Below, piece by piece: positions 33,615 to 42,963 of a stretch of DNA of 64,000 nucleotides (within the stretch, counting starts at the first letter, position 1; each line of letters begins with the position of its first letter). The notes below the pieces were generated by a model. That model was not told the DNA's origin, made no database searches, and worked only from the letters and a program-made list of their open reading frames with translations. Origin of the DNA: Bacteroidota bacterium (GTDB lineage: Bacteria > Bacteroidota > Bacteroidia > UKL13-3); assembly GCA_027484685.1 (NCBI GenBank), contig JAIXSO010000027.1, positions 1 through 64,000 of the forward strand, written 5' to 3'. The translations under genes and the position numbers were made by a program.

Positions 33615-34601
33615 ATGTACAATTTTCAAAAAATAATACAACGCATCAAGTGGAAATGGCATGATTTGCGTTGTGCTTTTGGATTTGGAAAGTCGCTTAC
33701 AACAGAAAAGAAAAGAGATGTAATATTGGTGTACCATGGCATAGATGCAATAGGTTCAACAGCCTACAATACTCGCTTTATTAGCGAGGCCATGTTTGAG
33801 AAACAAGTAGCCTATTTTGCGCAAAATACCCATGTGCTTTCTTTAGATGACTTTTTTTTAGAGCGGTTTTCACCAAACAAAATGAACTTAGCTTTAACCT
33901 TTGATGATGGCTATCAAAATAATTTAACAAGGGCCTTACCCATTTTGGAAAAATATAAAGTTCCTGCCACTTTTTTCATTACCGGTATTCATAGTTTAAA
34001 TCAAAAGGTTTTATGGCCTGATGTGATAGATTTGACCATTCCTTATTTGCCAAAAGAAATAGATATACTTGGTATTCGTTTTTGTAAGAAAAGAAAAAAT
34101 CAACTACTGGCTAAGGAGACAGGGGAAAATGTCAAGCAGTTTCTGCAAAAAAAATCACAAGCAGAAATAGAATTGGTTTTATCTCAACTCAATACAGACT
34201 ATCCTTTTCCTTTAAATGCATACCATCCGGATTATTATCAAACATTGACTGATTTGGAAATAAAGTTTTTAGGGCAAAATCCTTTAATAACAATTGGTGC
34301 GCATGGGGTATTTCATACCGATTTGACTGTACTTTCGGAGCAGGAATGCTTAAATGAACTACAAAAAAGTAAAGACTATTTGGAAAAACTAATTCAAAAG
34401 GAGGTAAGCGCCATTGCTTTTCCATTTGGAACCTATAACAAAAAAGTACTTATAGCGGCTGAAAAGGTTGGTTTTACACAACTCTTGGCTTTAGATAAAA
34501 TGGGTAATATTTCACACCCTCAAATGCGAGAACGTTTTGGTATAAATCCTTTTATTTCGTACCAAAACCAAATACTTGCCATTATAGAAGGGAAATACTA
34601 G
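33615..34601 (+). CDS. Polysaccharide deacetylase (CE4, NodB-like)
   Basis: A 328-aa protein with the NodB fold. TFDDGY holds the catalytic base Asp97 and metal ligand Asp98, and GAHGVFH supplies His230 and His234. AFPFGTYN near residue 275 is motif 4. No signal peptide or membrane anchor is seen, so it may act in the cytoplasm on a lipid-linked or nucleotide-linked sugar, as some O-antigen-locus members do. The next gene starts 1 bp after its stop. Confidence 0.85.
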   Translation: MYNFQKIIQRIKWKWHDLRCAFGFGKSLTTEKKRDVILVYHGIDAIGSTAYNTRFISEAMFEKQVAYFAQNTHVLSLDDFFLERFSPNKMNLALTFDDGYQNNLTRALPILEKYKVPATFFITGIHSLNQKVLWPDVIDLTIPYLPKEIDILGIRFCKKRKNQLLAKETGENVKQFLQKKSQAEIELVLSQLNTDYPFPLNAYHPDYYQTLTDLEIKFLGQNPLITIGAHGVFHTDLTVLSEQECLNELQKSKDYLEKLIQKEVSAIAFPFGTYNKKVLIAAEKVGFTQLLALDKMGNISHPQMRERFGINPFISYQNQILAIIEGKY

Positions 34602-34602
34602 C

Positions 34603-35547
34603 ATGACAGAAACATACAAAGAATATTCCATTGTTCGCCTTGATGCGAGTAATATTAAACACTTACAAGCCTTAAGTAAAGCTGTTTGGGGCACTGAGCC
34701 AGAAGAGGATATGCTTTACTTAAAGTATCATCATCCAGAATCAGCACATGCTTTTTTAGGATATTTTGCTTTTGATGCAGAAGGCAATGCAGCTTGTTTT
34801 CAAGGGGCAACTCGGTTATCAATTGCTTACCAAAATGAAATACAAATTGTTGCACAAAGCACCGATTCCATGACACACCCTCAACATACTGGCAAAGGTT
34901 TGTTTTATTATATAGCCAGCAAAACGTATCAGCTATGTAAAGATAATGGAATGATAATGGTAATGGGTTATGCCAACCAGAATTCATTACCAATAGTAAC
35001 TGGAAAAATTGGTTTTAAAGTAGCTGATTACTTGCAAGGCTATTCTATTGCGGTAGGTACTTTACCATTGGCAAAATTGAGTTTAAAAATTCCTTTCTTA
35101 AAAAAAATTTATCAGCCTTACCAGCATATTATCTTTTCAACCTTCAAAATCCCTTATCAAATCCCTTATTCTTTTTCTAAAGAGGAATATCCTGTTTTAT
35201 TGCGCGAGGATACCTTAATTGCTTACAAACAAGCAAGGGGTGTTTTTAGCCTGAAAATTGAAGGGACTCTATTATGGATAAAAGTTACCAGAGACTTATT
35301 TATTGGCGATATGAAATGCCCAAATGAAGAGGAATGGCTGAGGGTAATGAAAAAACTCAAACAATTGTGTTTTTGGGCAGGTATTCGCACCATTCATTTT
35401 CAATCTTGTAAAGGCACTAAAGAGCAGGCCTATTTCGAGAAATACTATCCCGGTTTTGAGTCATTACCCCTATGTTATTTAGATTTTGGCTATTCATTCC
35501 CAATTGAAAAATACAAAGCTACTTTTGGCGATATAGATATTTTTTAA
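34603..35547 (+). CDS. GNAT-family acyltransferase, 314 aa
   Basis: The N-terminal half is a GNAT fold: DASNIKHLQALSKAVW, GYFAFDAEGN, STDSMTHPQHTGKGLFYYIA (the acetyl-CoA loop in the HPxxxGKGLF form) and NQNSLPIVTGKIGF. The C-terminal half is unassigned. GNAT proteins of this HPxxxGKGLF type are frequent in capsule and lipid A-like loci, where they acylate amino sugars. Being next to the deacetylase suggests deacetylation followed by re-acylation of the same amino sugar. That is inference. Confidence 0.8.
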   Translation: MTETYKEYSIVRLDASNIKHLQALSKAVWGTEPEEDMLYLKYHHPESAHAFLGYFAFDAEGNAACFQGATRLSIAYQNEIQIVAQSTDSMTHPQHTGKGLFYYIASKTYQLCKDNGMIMVMGYANQNSLPIVTGKIGFKVADYLQGYSIAVGTLPLAKLSLKIPFLKKIYQPYQHIIFSTFKIPYQIPYSFSKEEYPVLLREDTLIAYKQARGVFSLKIEGTLLWIKVTRDLFIGDMKCPNEEEWLRVMKKLKQLCFWAGIRTIHFQSCKGTKEQAYFEKYYPGFESLPLCYLDFGYSFPIEKYKATFGDIDIF

Positions 35548-35714
35548 GATTGTGCATCTTGTTAATTCAAGCTGTTTTGATAGTTTTGATTTATAGGAGA
35601 TTGACACATTCTATTTATTTTGAATTATAAGACAACGTATCTTTCAATTATTTCTCGTTATTTTGTGTTTTAGCTTTAAATTGTTTGAATGATTAAATTG
35701 TATAGAATATTATT

Positions 35715-36980
35715 TTGAGTAAAGATTTATTTATAAAAAAAAACCAAACAACATTGTTTAGACAGTACTTTTTAGTGGCAAGCATCAATATACTTGTCCT
35801 GATAGCCCTACTTGAAGTAACATTGCGCCTAATCCCAGCAAAGTACACGGAATATCCTGCAAGAATAAATTACAATAGCGATAAAGAACTCGGGTATTTT
35901 CCTGAACCATTGCAAGATGAGAGCTATATTATAAATTGTGTTGAAAATAGCCATATAAAAACTAATGAAATTGGAATGCGAATCACCCCTTCGTTTCCAA
36001 ATAGTCCAATAAAAATAGCATTATTGGGCGATTCATTTTTGCATGGTTTAACCGTATCAGATAGCTTACATATGGCAACAAAACTTTCACTTTATAGTAA
36101 AACAGAAGTAATGAATGGGGGCGTTTGCGGTTATGGAACCTATCAAGAGCTTTTATTATGGCGAAAGTATATGAAGCCACAAAAGCCTAAAATAACCATT
36201 TTGTTCTTTTTTATGGATAACGACATTAGAGACAATCAATGTGCACTGGAGAGGGGCGAGGGAGAGTTTTATAGTCCATGTTGTATTGTAGACAGCAATA
36301 AGGTAAAAGAAGTAAACGATTTTGAAATTAGGAAAAATGAGTCAAAAAGTTTTAAGGGCTGGTTTAAAAAAAATAGTTTTACGTACAGAGCCATAAAGAA
36401 TTTATTGAAAAGTGATAAGCGTAAATTTACCGGAAAAGAATTTTTTGCTCAAACTAGTTTTGCATACAATCTTTATATACCTGGTAATCATAAGGTATGG
36501 GATGATGGATGGAAAATTACAGAATGGTCTTTGGCTACATTAAAAAGGGAATGTGATGAGGTGGGGAGTAAATTATTGGTTGTAAAAGTGCCTGGTCCTA
36601 TTCAATGGACTTATAACTGGAAAAAGGAAATAGCCAAACAAATAAAAGATGATTATTTACCTTTAGATTTTAATATTGATTATCCCAGTAATCGTTTTCA
36701 ATCTATCATTAATCAAACAGGAGTTGAAGTGCTTGATTTAAAACCAGAGTTTATTTATTATAGAGACCATCACAATCTTCAAGAACCTATATTTGGCTGG
36801 TGCTGCGATGCGCATTGGAATCCACTTGGACATCAACTGGCAGCCGATTTAGTGTATAATCATTTAGTTAAATTGGGGTGGTTAAATGGAACAATTCGCG
36901 AAAACACCAAATCACCAAAAGAAGTTTTGGGCGATAATATGTTTGAAGATATATATACTTGTCAGCAAATAAAATTTTAG
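35715..36980 (+). CDS. Membrane-anchored SGNH hydrolase, second copy
   Basis: A 421-aa protein starting at TTG 35715; no upstream ATG fits. One anchor lies at 19-41. The periplasmic SGNH domain has LLGDSF (Ser107), NGGVCGYGT, MDND (Asn169) and CCDAHWNPLGH (Asp365, His367). It resembles the AlgX/DltD-like acyl-handling SGNH group in layout, but no MBOAT acyltransferase is present in the window. Together with the gene at 29724 it suggests ester decoration of the exported glycan. Confidence 0.8.
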   Translation: MSKDLFIKKNQTTLFRQYFLVASINILVLIALLEVTLRLIPAKYTEYPARINYNSDKELGYFPEPLQDESYIINCVENSHIKTNEIGMRITPSFPNSPIKIALLGDSFLHGLTVSDSLHMATKLSLYSKTEVMNGGVCGYGTYQELLLWRKYMKPQKPKITILFFFMDNDIRDNQCALERGEGEFYSPCCIVDSNKVKEVNDFEIRKNESKSFKGWFKKNSFTYRAIKNLLKSDKRKFTGKEFFAQTSFAYNLYIPGNHKVWDDGWKITEWSLATLKRECDEVGSKLLVVKVPGPIQWTYNWKKEIAKQIKDDYLPLDFNIDYPSNRFQSIINQTGVEVLDLKPEFIYYRDHHNLQEPIFGWCCDAHWNPLGHQLAADLVYNHLVKLGWLNGTIRENTKSPKEVLGDNMFEDIYTCQQIKF

Positions 36981-37006
36981 CATAAAAGCCGAAGAAGCTT
37001 TAAATA

Positions 37007-38062
37007 ATGATTTCAACACCACGTCATATCGTTTTTGTTACCCCTGGTTTTGCAATAGATGAGGCTGATACAACAAGTGTGCCTTATTTGCAGGTGTATT
37101 TTAAAGCACTACAAGAGCAAGGTTTTAAAATAAGCATTATTTCATTGCATTATCCATCATACAATACTTTGTATAAATGGAACAATTGTAATGTTTATTC
37201 TTTTGCTAAATATGCCAAATGGCAAAAACCGTTACTTTGGCTAAAAGCAATTAAAACCATTATGGCCATAAATAAAAAGGAATCTATTAGTTTCTTACAT
37301 AGTTTTTGGTTGGGTGAGTGCGCTTTGGTTGGTCATTGGGCGGCAAAAATTATTAAAGTAAAACACTTAAATACTTTGATGGGACAAGATGTATTGGAAG
37401 GTAATAAATTTTGTAAAATACTTCCAATAAAAAGTATGAATTTGGTAACGCTTTCTCATTTTCACCAACAAGTTTTTTTTAAAAACTATCAATTAAAACC
37501 ACCCATTATTTTTTTTGGAACCAATAAAAAAGATGTGATAAAAAATGAAATCAAAACAATAGATTTTATTGGGGTTGGCTCACTAATTCCAATTAAAAAT
37601 TACAGTTTATTTATTGATGTAATACATGAAATAAATAAAACCATTCCCGTTTCAGCTATAATTATTGGAGAAGGTGAAGAATTTGATTTGTTGGCTAAGA
37701 AAATAAAAGATTTGAATCCCGATCCATCGGGAGATAATGTAATTAAATTATTAGGCTTAATAAGTAATGAAAAAGTTTTAGGGTATTTAGCCCAATCAAA
37801 AATATTATTGCATACCAGTAATCACGAAGGTTTTGGGATGATATTTGCTGAGGCTTTGCAACAAGAAACAATGGTTGTTTCTACTCCAGTTGGTAGCATT
37901 TTTGAATCGCCAAATGTGATGTTAGCTAACAATAAAAGCGACTTAGTAAAGTCATGCCAAACAATGCTCACTAAAACTTTTGACCCCAATTTTCCGAATC
38001 CTTTTGATATTGAAAAAACGATTGAAAACTATAATTATTATTACAAGGATTTTAAACAATAG
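37007..38062 (+). CDS. GT4 glycosyltransferase
   Basis: A 351-aa GT-B enzyme. The N-terminal domain has FVTPGF and a glycine-rich start; the C-terminal domain has IGVGSLIPIKNY, then IIGEGEE, then HTSNHEGFGMIFAEAL with the E-x7-E pair (Glu274, Glu282). It transfers a sugar from a nucleotide donor in the cytoplasm. Residues 237-244 (NPDPSGDN) are encoded over a perfect TCCCGATCCATCGGGA palindrome that looks like an insertion. Confidence 0.88.
   Translation: MISTPRHIVFVTPGFAIDEADTTSVPYLQVYFKALQEQGFKISIISLHYPSYNTLYKWNNCNVYSFAKYAKWQKPLLWLKAIKTIMAINKKESISFLHSFWLGECALVGHWAAKIIKVKHLNTLMGQDVLEGNKFCKILPIKSMNLVTLSHFHQQVFFKNYQLKPPIIFFGTNKKDVIKNEIKTIDFIGVGSLIPIKNYSLFIDVIHEINKTIPVSAIIIGEGEEFDLLAKKIKDLNPDPSGDNVIKLLGLISNEKVLGYLAQSKILLHTSNHEGFGMIFAEALQQETMVVSTPVGSIFESPNVMLANNKSDLVKSCQTMLTKTFDPNFPNPFDIEKTIENYNYYYKDFKQ
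37717..37732 (+). repeat. TCCCGAT-nn-ATCGGGA palindrome inside a coding sequence
   Basis: This 16-bp palindrome differs only in the central two bases from those in the intergenic repeats at 4769-4784 and 8018-8033. In the glycosyltransferase it falls in a surface loop between a helix and the VIKLLG strand, where length varies among GT4 enzymes. The reading frame is kept. Confidence 0.7.
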
Positions 38063-38107
38063 TTACCATAACAGAACACGTTAATTTGTTAAAATAAAAT
38101 AACACCA

Positions 38108-39190
38108 ATGAATTTTATAAATACACTTAAATCAATCAATGCGAATGCATATCCCCAGCATTTATTTTATTCGCCAGAATGGCTGGTATTGGGAGTAAAC
38201 AATATTTGCAATCTGCATTGTAAAATGTGCGATGTGGGTAATGGAAATGCAGAAAGTAATTTTTCACAAAACTTGGTTGGAAGCAGACCATTACACATGC
38301 CCATGGAACTTATAAAAACCATATTTGATCAGGCAGCTTTATACTTTCCAAAAGTTAAAATAGGATATGCTTTTACAGAGCCTTTGGTTTATTTGCATTT
38401 AGAAGAATCGTTACAATACGCAAAAGAAAAAAAGCTTTATACATCCGTTACCACCAATGCGCTTACCCTACCACAAAAGGCTGAAATGCTTTGTGAAAAA
38501 GAAGTAAACGACATTTTTATTTCGTTGGACGGAACGGAAGAAATACACAATTATATTAGGGGGAATAAAAACTCTTTCCAAAAGGCTGTAGAAGGAATTG
38601 AAAAACTTTTATCCAAAAATAAACACCCTGATATTTCAGTTTTTTTTGTCATTACCGAATGGAATATTGGCAATATGAAAGCCTTTGCTGATTTTTTTGG
38701 CAAATACCCATTAAAGCAATTGGGATTTATGCATACCAATTTTACGCCATTGCATATAGCTGAAAAACACAATGAAACCTACGGTAATACTTATCATTCA
38801 ACGCTTTCTAATACAACAGAAATAGATATAGACAAAATGAATTTAGATGAATTGTTCCATCAAATTTCTCAAATAAAATCAGCATCATATCCTTTTCCTG
38901 TAAGTTTTTCGCCCGCAATCAACACAAAGGAGGAGCTTAAGCAATTTTATTTAAAGCCAGAGATTTTGATGGGAAAAGGATGCAATGATGTTTCTCGCAA
39001 TATCATGATTAAATCGAATGGAACGGTAATTCCAGCACATGGCAGGTGTTACAATTTAGAAATTGGCAATATATACCAAGAAAATTTAAAGGACATTTGG
39101 AATAGCAAAGTGATTAGTAAGTTTAGGAGTGATTTAAAGAATGCAGGTGGTTTGTTGCCTGCTTGCAGTAGGTGTTGTAGTGCGTTTTAA
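38108..39190 (+). CDS. Radical SAM enzyme with SPASM-like C-terminus
   Basis: A 360-aa enzyme. The SAM-binding cluster motif is CNLHCKMC (Cys34, Cys38, Cys41). A TNAL segment (about 117) and SLDGTEEIHN near 140 fit MoaA/PqqE-type radical SAM folds. The C-terminal cysteines (GKGCND, GRCYN, CSRCC) fit a SPASM or twitch domain with auxiliary Fe-S clusters. No short precursor-peptide gene is visible nearby, so a RiPP role is unsupported; members also act on sugars and cofactors. It opens the co-directional radical SAM block. Confidence 0.88.
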   Translation: MNFINTLKSINANAYPQHLFYSPEWLVLGVNNICNLHCKMCDVGNGNAESNFSQNLVGSRPLHMPMELIKTIFDQAALYFPKVKIGYAFTEPLVYLHLEESLQYAKEKKLYTSVTTNALTLPQKAEMLCEKEVNDIFISLDGTEEIHNYIRGNKNSFQKAVEGIEKLLSKNKHPDISVFFVITEWNIGNMKAFADFFGKYPLKQLGFMHTNFTPLHIAEKHNETYGNTYHSTLSNTTEIDIDKMNLDELFHQISQIKSASYPFPVSFSPAINTKEELKQFYLKPEILMGKGCNDVSRNIMIKSNGTVIPAHGRCYNLEIGNIYQENLKDIWNSKVISKFRSDLKNAGGLLPACSRCCSAF

Positions 39191-39319
39191 TTATTTCATA
39201 AAACTCTTACGGTATAAAATAGTTTCTTGAACCAAATTTGTGGTTAGCCTTGGGAAAATATTTTTAAAATGTTTATCATTGTCAGAGTTAAGAAATGTTG
39301 TTGTAACTTTAAATTATTA

Positions 39320-40732
39320 ATGAAGAAAACGGTTGTTTTATATAATCCTTATGCTGTATTTTATACTATGCCTTTAGCATTGATTGCAATAGGGTCTTAT
39401 TTAGACACTGATAAATACAAAATAGAAATTATAGATGCAAGGATTGAGAAAAACCCACTTGAAAAAATAAAACAAGCTTTATCAAATAACGGTATTTGTT
39501 TTGCTACCACCGTGTTAACAGGCGCACCCATAAAAGATGCACAAAAAATTTCACAAGAGGTAAAAAAAATGTTTCCTCAAATTCCAGTGGTTTGGGGAGG
39601 TTGGCATCCATCATTGTTTCCGGAACAAACATTGAAAGAACCGTCAATTGATGTAGTGGTAAAAGGACAAGGAGAAATTATCTTTAAAGAATTATTGGAA
39701 CGTTTTGAAACCAATACTTCATTAGATGGATTGCAAGGAATTAGCTATAAAAATAAGGAAAACCAAGTCGTTACCAATCCAGAAAGGACCATGGTTGACA
39801 TCAATGATTTTCCAGCATTTAATTATGATCTGATTGATGTTCCCGCTTACATGAAGTTAAGTGGCAGAAAACAATTGGATTATATTTCCTCTCAGGGTTG
39901 CCGGTTTAGGTGTTCGTTTTGTGCCGATCCGTTTATGTATAAAAGAGGGTGGTATGGTTTTAGCGCAGAAAGAATGGGCGATGAAATAGAAGCCCTTTGG
40001 AAAAAGTATAAATTTGAGCATGTTCATTTTCAAGATGAAACCTTTTTTACCAATAGCAAAAGGGTAAAAGCCATAGCAGAAGAGTTTATTAAAAGAAAAC
40101 TTCCTATATCTTGGTTTGGAACCATGCGTGCTGACCAAGGAGTAAGATTGGATGAAGAAGTTTGGGAAATTTGTAAAAAATCGGGTTTAGAAAAAGTAAT
40201 GATTGGAATGGAAGCGGGCTCCCAAGAAATGCTTGATTATATTCAAAAAGATATTAAACTTCATCATATTTATGACTCTGCTGCCAAATGCATTAAATAC
40301 GATATAGGTATTAACTTCAGCATAATCATAGGTTTTCCAGACGAGTCGGAACAAAGCGTTAATGCAACACTTGCTATGGTTAAGGAGCTTAGGAAAATGA
40401 GCAGTAAATTTAACATGGGCATATTTTATTATAAACCATATCCAGGCAATAAAATTGCAGATGAACTAACGACTAAAGGCTTTAAATTTGCAACCACACT
40501 TGAGGAGTGGAGCGATTTTGACTACGTAAGTACCAAGAAAAGCGACTGGCTTAGTGAAACCCAAATAAAAGAAATTGAAAACTTTAAGTTTTACCAACAA
40601 TTGGCATTTAATAGACGAGAAATCCCGGTTCTTAAAAACATTGCTAAATGGCGAATAGAAAAAAAAATGTACGCTTTTCCTATAGAACGAAAATTAAAGG
40701 AATGGCTAATGCCAACACCTAGGATGGCATAA
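39320..40732 (+). CDS. Cobalamin-binding-type radical SAM enzyme 1
   Basis: The start at ATG 39320 gives 470 aa; an in-frame ATG 51 bp upstream adds a cysteine-rich stretch with no similarity. Residues 1-135 form the B12-binding Rossmann-like domain (PVVWGGWHPSLFPEQ, then VVVKGQGE), without the DxHxxG histidine. The radical SAM cluster is CRFRCSFC (Cys194, Cys198, Cys201), followed by FQDETFF and GMEAGSQ. Class members catalyse radical methylation or ring and carbon-bond rearrangements. It is first of four related but distinct enzymes here. Confidence 0.88.
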   Translation: MKKTVVLYNPYAVFYTMPLALIAIGSYLDTDKYKIEIIDARIEKNPLEKIKQALSNNGICFATTVLTGAPIKDAQKISQEVKKMFPQIPVVWGGWHPSLFPEQTLKEPSIDVVVKGQGEIIFKELLERFETNTSLDGLQGISYKNKENQVVTNPERTMVDINDFPAFNYDLIDVPAYMKLSGRKQLDYISSQGCRFRCSFCADPFMYKRGWYGFSAERMGDEIEALWKKYKFEHVHFQDETFFTNSKRVKAIAEEFIKRKLPISWFGTMRADQGVRLDEEVWEICKKSGLEKVMIGMEAGSQEMLDYIQKDIKLHHIYDSAAKCIKYDIGINFSIIIGFPDESEQSVNATLAMVKELRKMSSKFNMGIFYYKPYPGNKIADELTTKGFKFATTLEEWSDFDYVSTKKSDWLSETQIKEIENFKFYQQLAFNRREIPVLKNIAKWRIEKKMYAFPIERKLKEWLMPTPRMA

Positions 40733-40768
40733 TACCTAATTTGTAAATTATATATAAAACAAACTAAA

Positions 40769-42280
40769 TTGACAAATTTTACTAAAAACGAAGTTATTAT
40801 TTTTAATCCCAAAAGTGCTGATATAAAATACAGAATACCTAATTCTGTTATTCAAGTAGCAGCATCAATAGATGGGGATTATGATTGGCTAATTATTGAT
40901 GGAAATAGAGAAAAAGACCCATTAAATAAAATATTAGATAGTATAACTCCAGCTACAAAGTATTTTGGATTATCGGTTATGCCTGGCCCTCAGTTGCGAC
41001 AAGCAATTCCTTTTTCAAAATTTATAAAGCAAAAATTCCCCCATATTATAGTTATTTGGGGCGGCTATTTTGCATCTAATCAATACAAAGTTGTACTTGA
41101 ATCGGGTTATATTGATTATGTAGTAAATGGCCCTGGTGATTATGCATTTCCTGCCTTGTTAAAAGCATTAGACAATGATTTGCCTGTTGATGAAATACAA
41201 AATTTGATATTTATAAAGGATAAGCAAATAATAAAAACACCTAAAGGCGAACTTGTAAATTACGATGATTTAAAACCAATGCCATATTTAAAATTTGATA
41301 CTATGTATAGTATTGAAAAGTATTTAGTAAAAACATATTTAGGAAAAAGAACATTTGGATATCATAGTAGCTTTGGCTGCCCTTTTACTTGTTCTTTTTG
41401 TGCTGTGGTCCCTATTTACAATGCTAAATGGAAAGGGATGTCTGCTGCCAATATTTACAAGGATATTTTATTCGCAAAAAACAAATGGAATATTGATTCA
41501 ATAGAATTTCACGATAATAATTTTTTTGTTTCGGAAAGAAGAGTCATTGAGTTTTGTAATTTGGTTAAGAATGATAATATTATTTGGTGGGGCGAAGGGC
41601 GAATAGATACCATTAATAAATACAAAGATGAAACCTTAGCTTTAATGCGAGAGTCGGGTTGTAAAATGATATTTTTTGGAGCCGAAACAGGTAATGATGC
41701 AGTGCTTAAAAAAATGGATAAAGGTGGAACTCAAACGGGAAAACAAATTTTAGAATTTGCTGCTCGCATGAAAAAATTTGATATTATTCCTGAATACTCA
41801 TTTGTACTTGGAACACCAGCAGACACTGAGCAAGAAGTGATGGCCCAAATAGATGAAGACATTGAATTTATTAAAAAAGTTAAAGCAATAAACCCTGCTA
41901 CAGAAATAATTATTTATGTATACAGCCCTGTACCAACCGAGGGGTCAGATATGTATAATAAAGTATTGGCAAGTGGTTTTAAGTTTCCTGAAACATTAGA
42001 AGATTGGTTGGAAAATGAATGGAAAAATTTTGACTTACGTAAAAACCCGCTAACACCATGGTTAACTCCTAAAATGGTGGATAAAATAAAAAATTTCGAA
42101 ACAGTTTTAAACGGATATTATCCTACAGTTTCAGATGTGAGAATGGGAAATATTAAAAGAGGTATTATCAAGCAAATTTCAAAATGGAGATACCATTACA
42201 ATGTATTTAAACTGCCTTATGAAATAAAGTTATTACATAAAGTTTGGAAATACCGTCAACCAGAAATTGAAGGATTTTAA
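40769..42280 (+). CDS. Cobalamin-binding-type radical SAM enzyme 2
   Basis: A 503-aa protein starting at TTG 40769; no nearby ATG fits before the conserved NEVIIFNPKSA. The B12-type domain includes VIWGGYFASN and VVNGPGDYA (the usual G-E replaced by G-D). The cluster motif is CPFTCSFC (Cys204, Cys208, Cys211), with FHDNNFFVSE and FFGAETGND downstream. It differs from enzyme 1 in most of its sequence, so the two are probably not redundant. The stop and the next start share one base (TAATG). Confidence 0.87.
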   Translation: MTNFTKNEVIIFNPKSADIKYRIPNSVIQVAASIDGDYDWLIIDGNREKDPLNKILDSITPATKYFGLSVMPGPQLRQAIPFSKFIKQKFPHIIVIWGGYFASNQYKVVLESGYIDYVVNGPGDYAFPALLKALDNDLPVDEIQNLIFIKDKQIIKTPKGELVNYDDLKPMPYLKFDTMYSIEKYLVKTYLGKRTFGYHSSFGCPFTCSFCAVVPIYNAKWKGMSAANIYKDILFAKNKWNIDSIEFHDNNFFVSERRVIEFCNLVKNDNIIWWGEGRIDTINKYKDETLALMRESGCKMIFFGAETGNDAVLKKMDKGGTQTGKQILEFAARMKKFDIIPEYSFVLGTPADTEQEVMAQIDEDIEFIKKVKAINPATEIIIYVYSPVPTEGSDMYNKVLASGFKFPETLEDWLENEWKNFDLRKNPLTPWLTPKMVDKIKNFETVLNGYYPTVSDVRMGNIKRGIIKQISKWRYHYNVFKLPYEIKLLHKVWKYRQPEIEGF

Positions 42281-42939
42281 TGGGAAAAATTAAAAAAAGA
42301 ATCATTCGAACGGTTGGATACTTTGTGCTTTGGTATTTAAGAAAAGACAGGTATTATTCTCACGAAGGCACTAAGATACTTGTGAAGAAAGGTGTTTTTC
42401 ATCCGGGATTTTTTTTTAGTACCAAGTTGTTGCTTTCTACCCTTGCTTCATTTATTATTAAAAACACGTATTTTTTAGAATTAGGAGCAGGTAGTGGTCT
42501 TATTTCATTTATTGCAGCAAAAAGAGGGGCCATTGTTACTGCTACCGATATTAGTCCAATTGCGATTAAAGGATTGGTTGAAAATAATATACAATTGAAA
42601 ACTAACCTAACCATAATTGAAAGCGATTTGTTTGATAAAATTCCAAATCAAGTATTTGATTTTATAATTATAAATCCCCCATATTATCCTAAAAACCCCA
42701 AAAACGATTCGGAAAAGGCATGGTTTTGTGGCGAAAACTTTGAGTATTTTGAAAAACTTTTCTATCAATTAAACAACTTTATTAAATCGGAAACCACTGT
42801 AATGATGTCTCTTTCGGAAGATTGTGACTTTGAGAACATAAAAAATATAGCCATAAAAAATAATTTATTGATGGAGGAACTTAGAAATAAAATGACATTA
42901 TGGGAGCGTAATTATATTTTTAATATTGTATCAAAATAA
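42280..42939 (+). CDS. Class I SAM methyltransferase, PrmC/HemK-like
   Basis: A 219-aa methyltransferase. Motif I is LELGAGSGL (about 67-75), the acidic loop is ATDISP and the catalytic motif is INPPYY, the NPPY signature of enzymes that methylate amide or amino nitrogens in a planar group. It lacks the N-terminal substrate domain of real PrmC (about 70 residues), so release-factor methylation is unlikely. Its overlap with a radical SAM gene ties it to that pathway. Confidence 0.8.
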   Translation: MGKIKKRIIRTVGYFVLWYLRKDRYYSHEGTKILVKKGVFHPGFFFSTKLLLSTLASFIIKNTYFLELGAGSGLISFIAAKRGAIVTATDISPIAIKGLVENNIQLKTNLTIIESDLFDKIPNQVFDFIIINPPYYPKNPKNDSEKAWFCGENFEYFEKLFYQLNNFIKSETTVMMSLSEDCDFENIKNIAIKNNLLMEELRNKMTLWERNYIFNIVSK

Positions 42940-42963
42940 AAAATATTCATATTTTCGACACTA

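Noticed and set aside
38108-39190. RiPP maturase interpretation of the SPASM enzyme
   Set aside because: No short precursor gene with a leader and cysteine-, glycine- or tyrosine-rich core lies within reach, and the neighbours are glycan and cobalamin-type radical genes.
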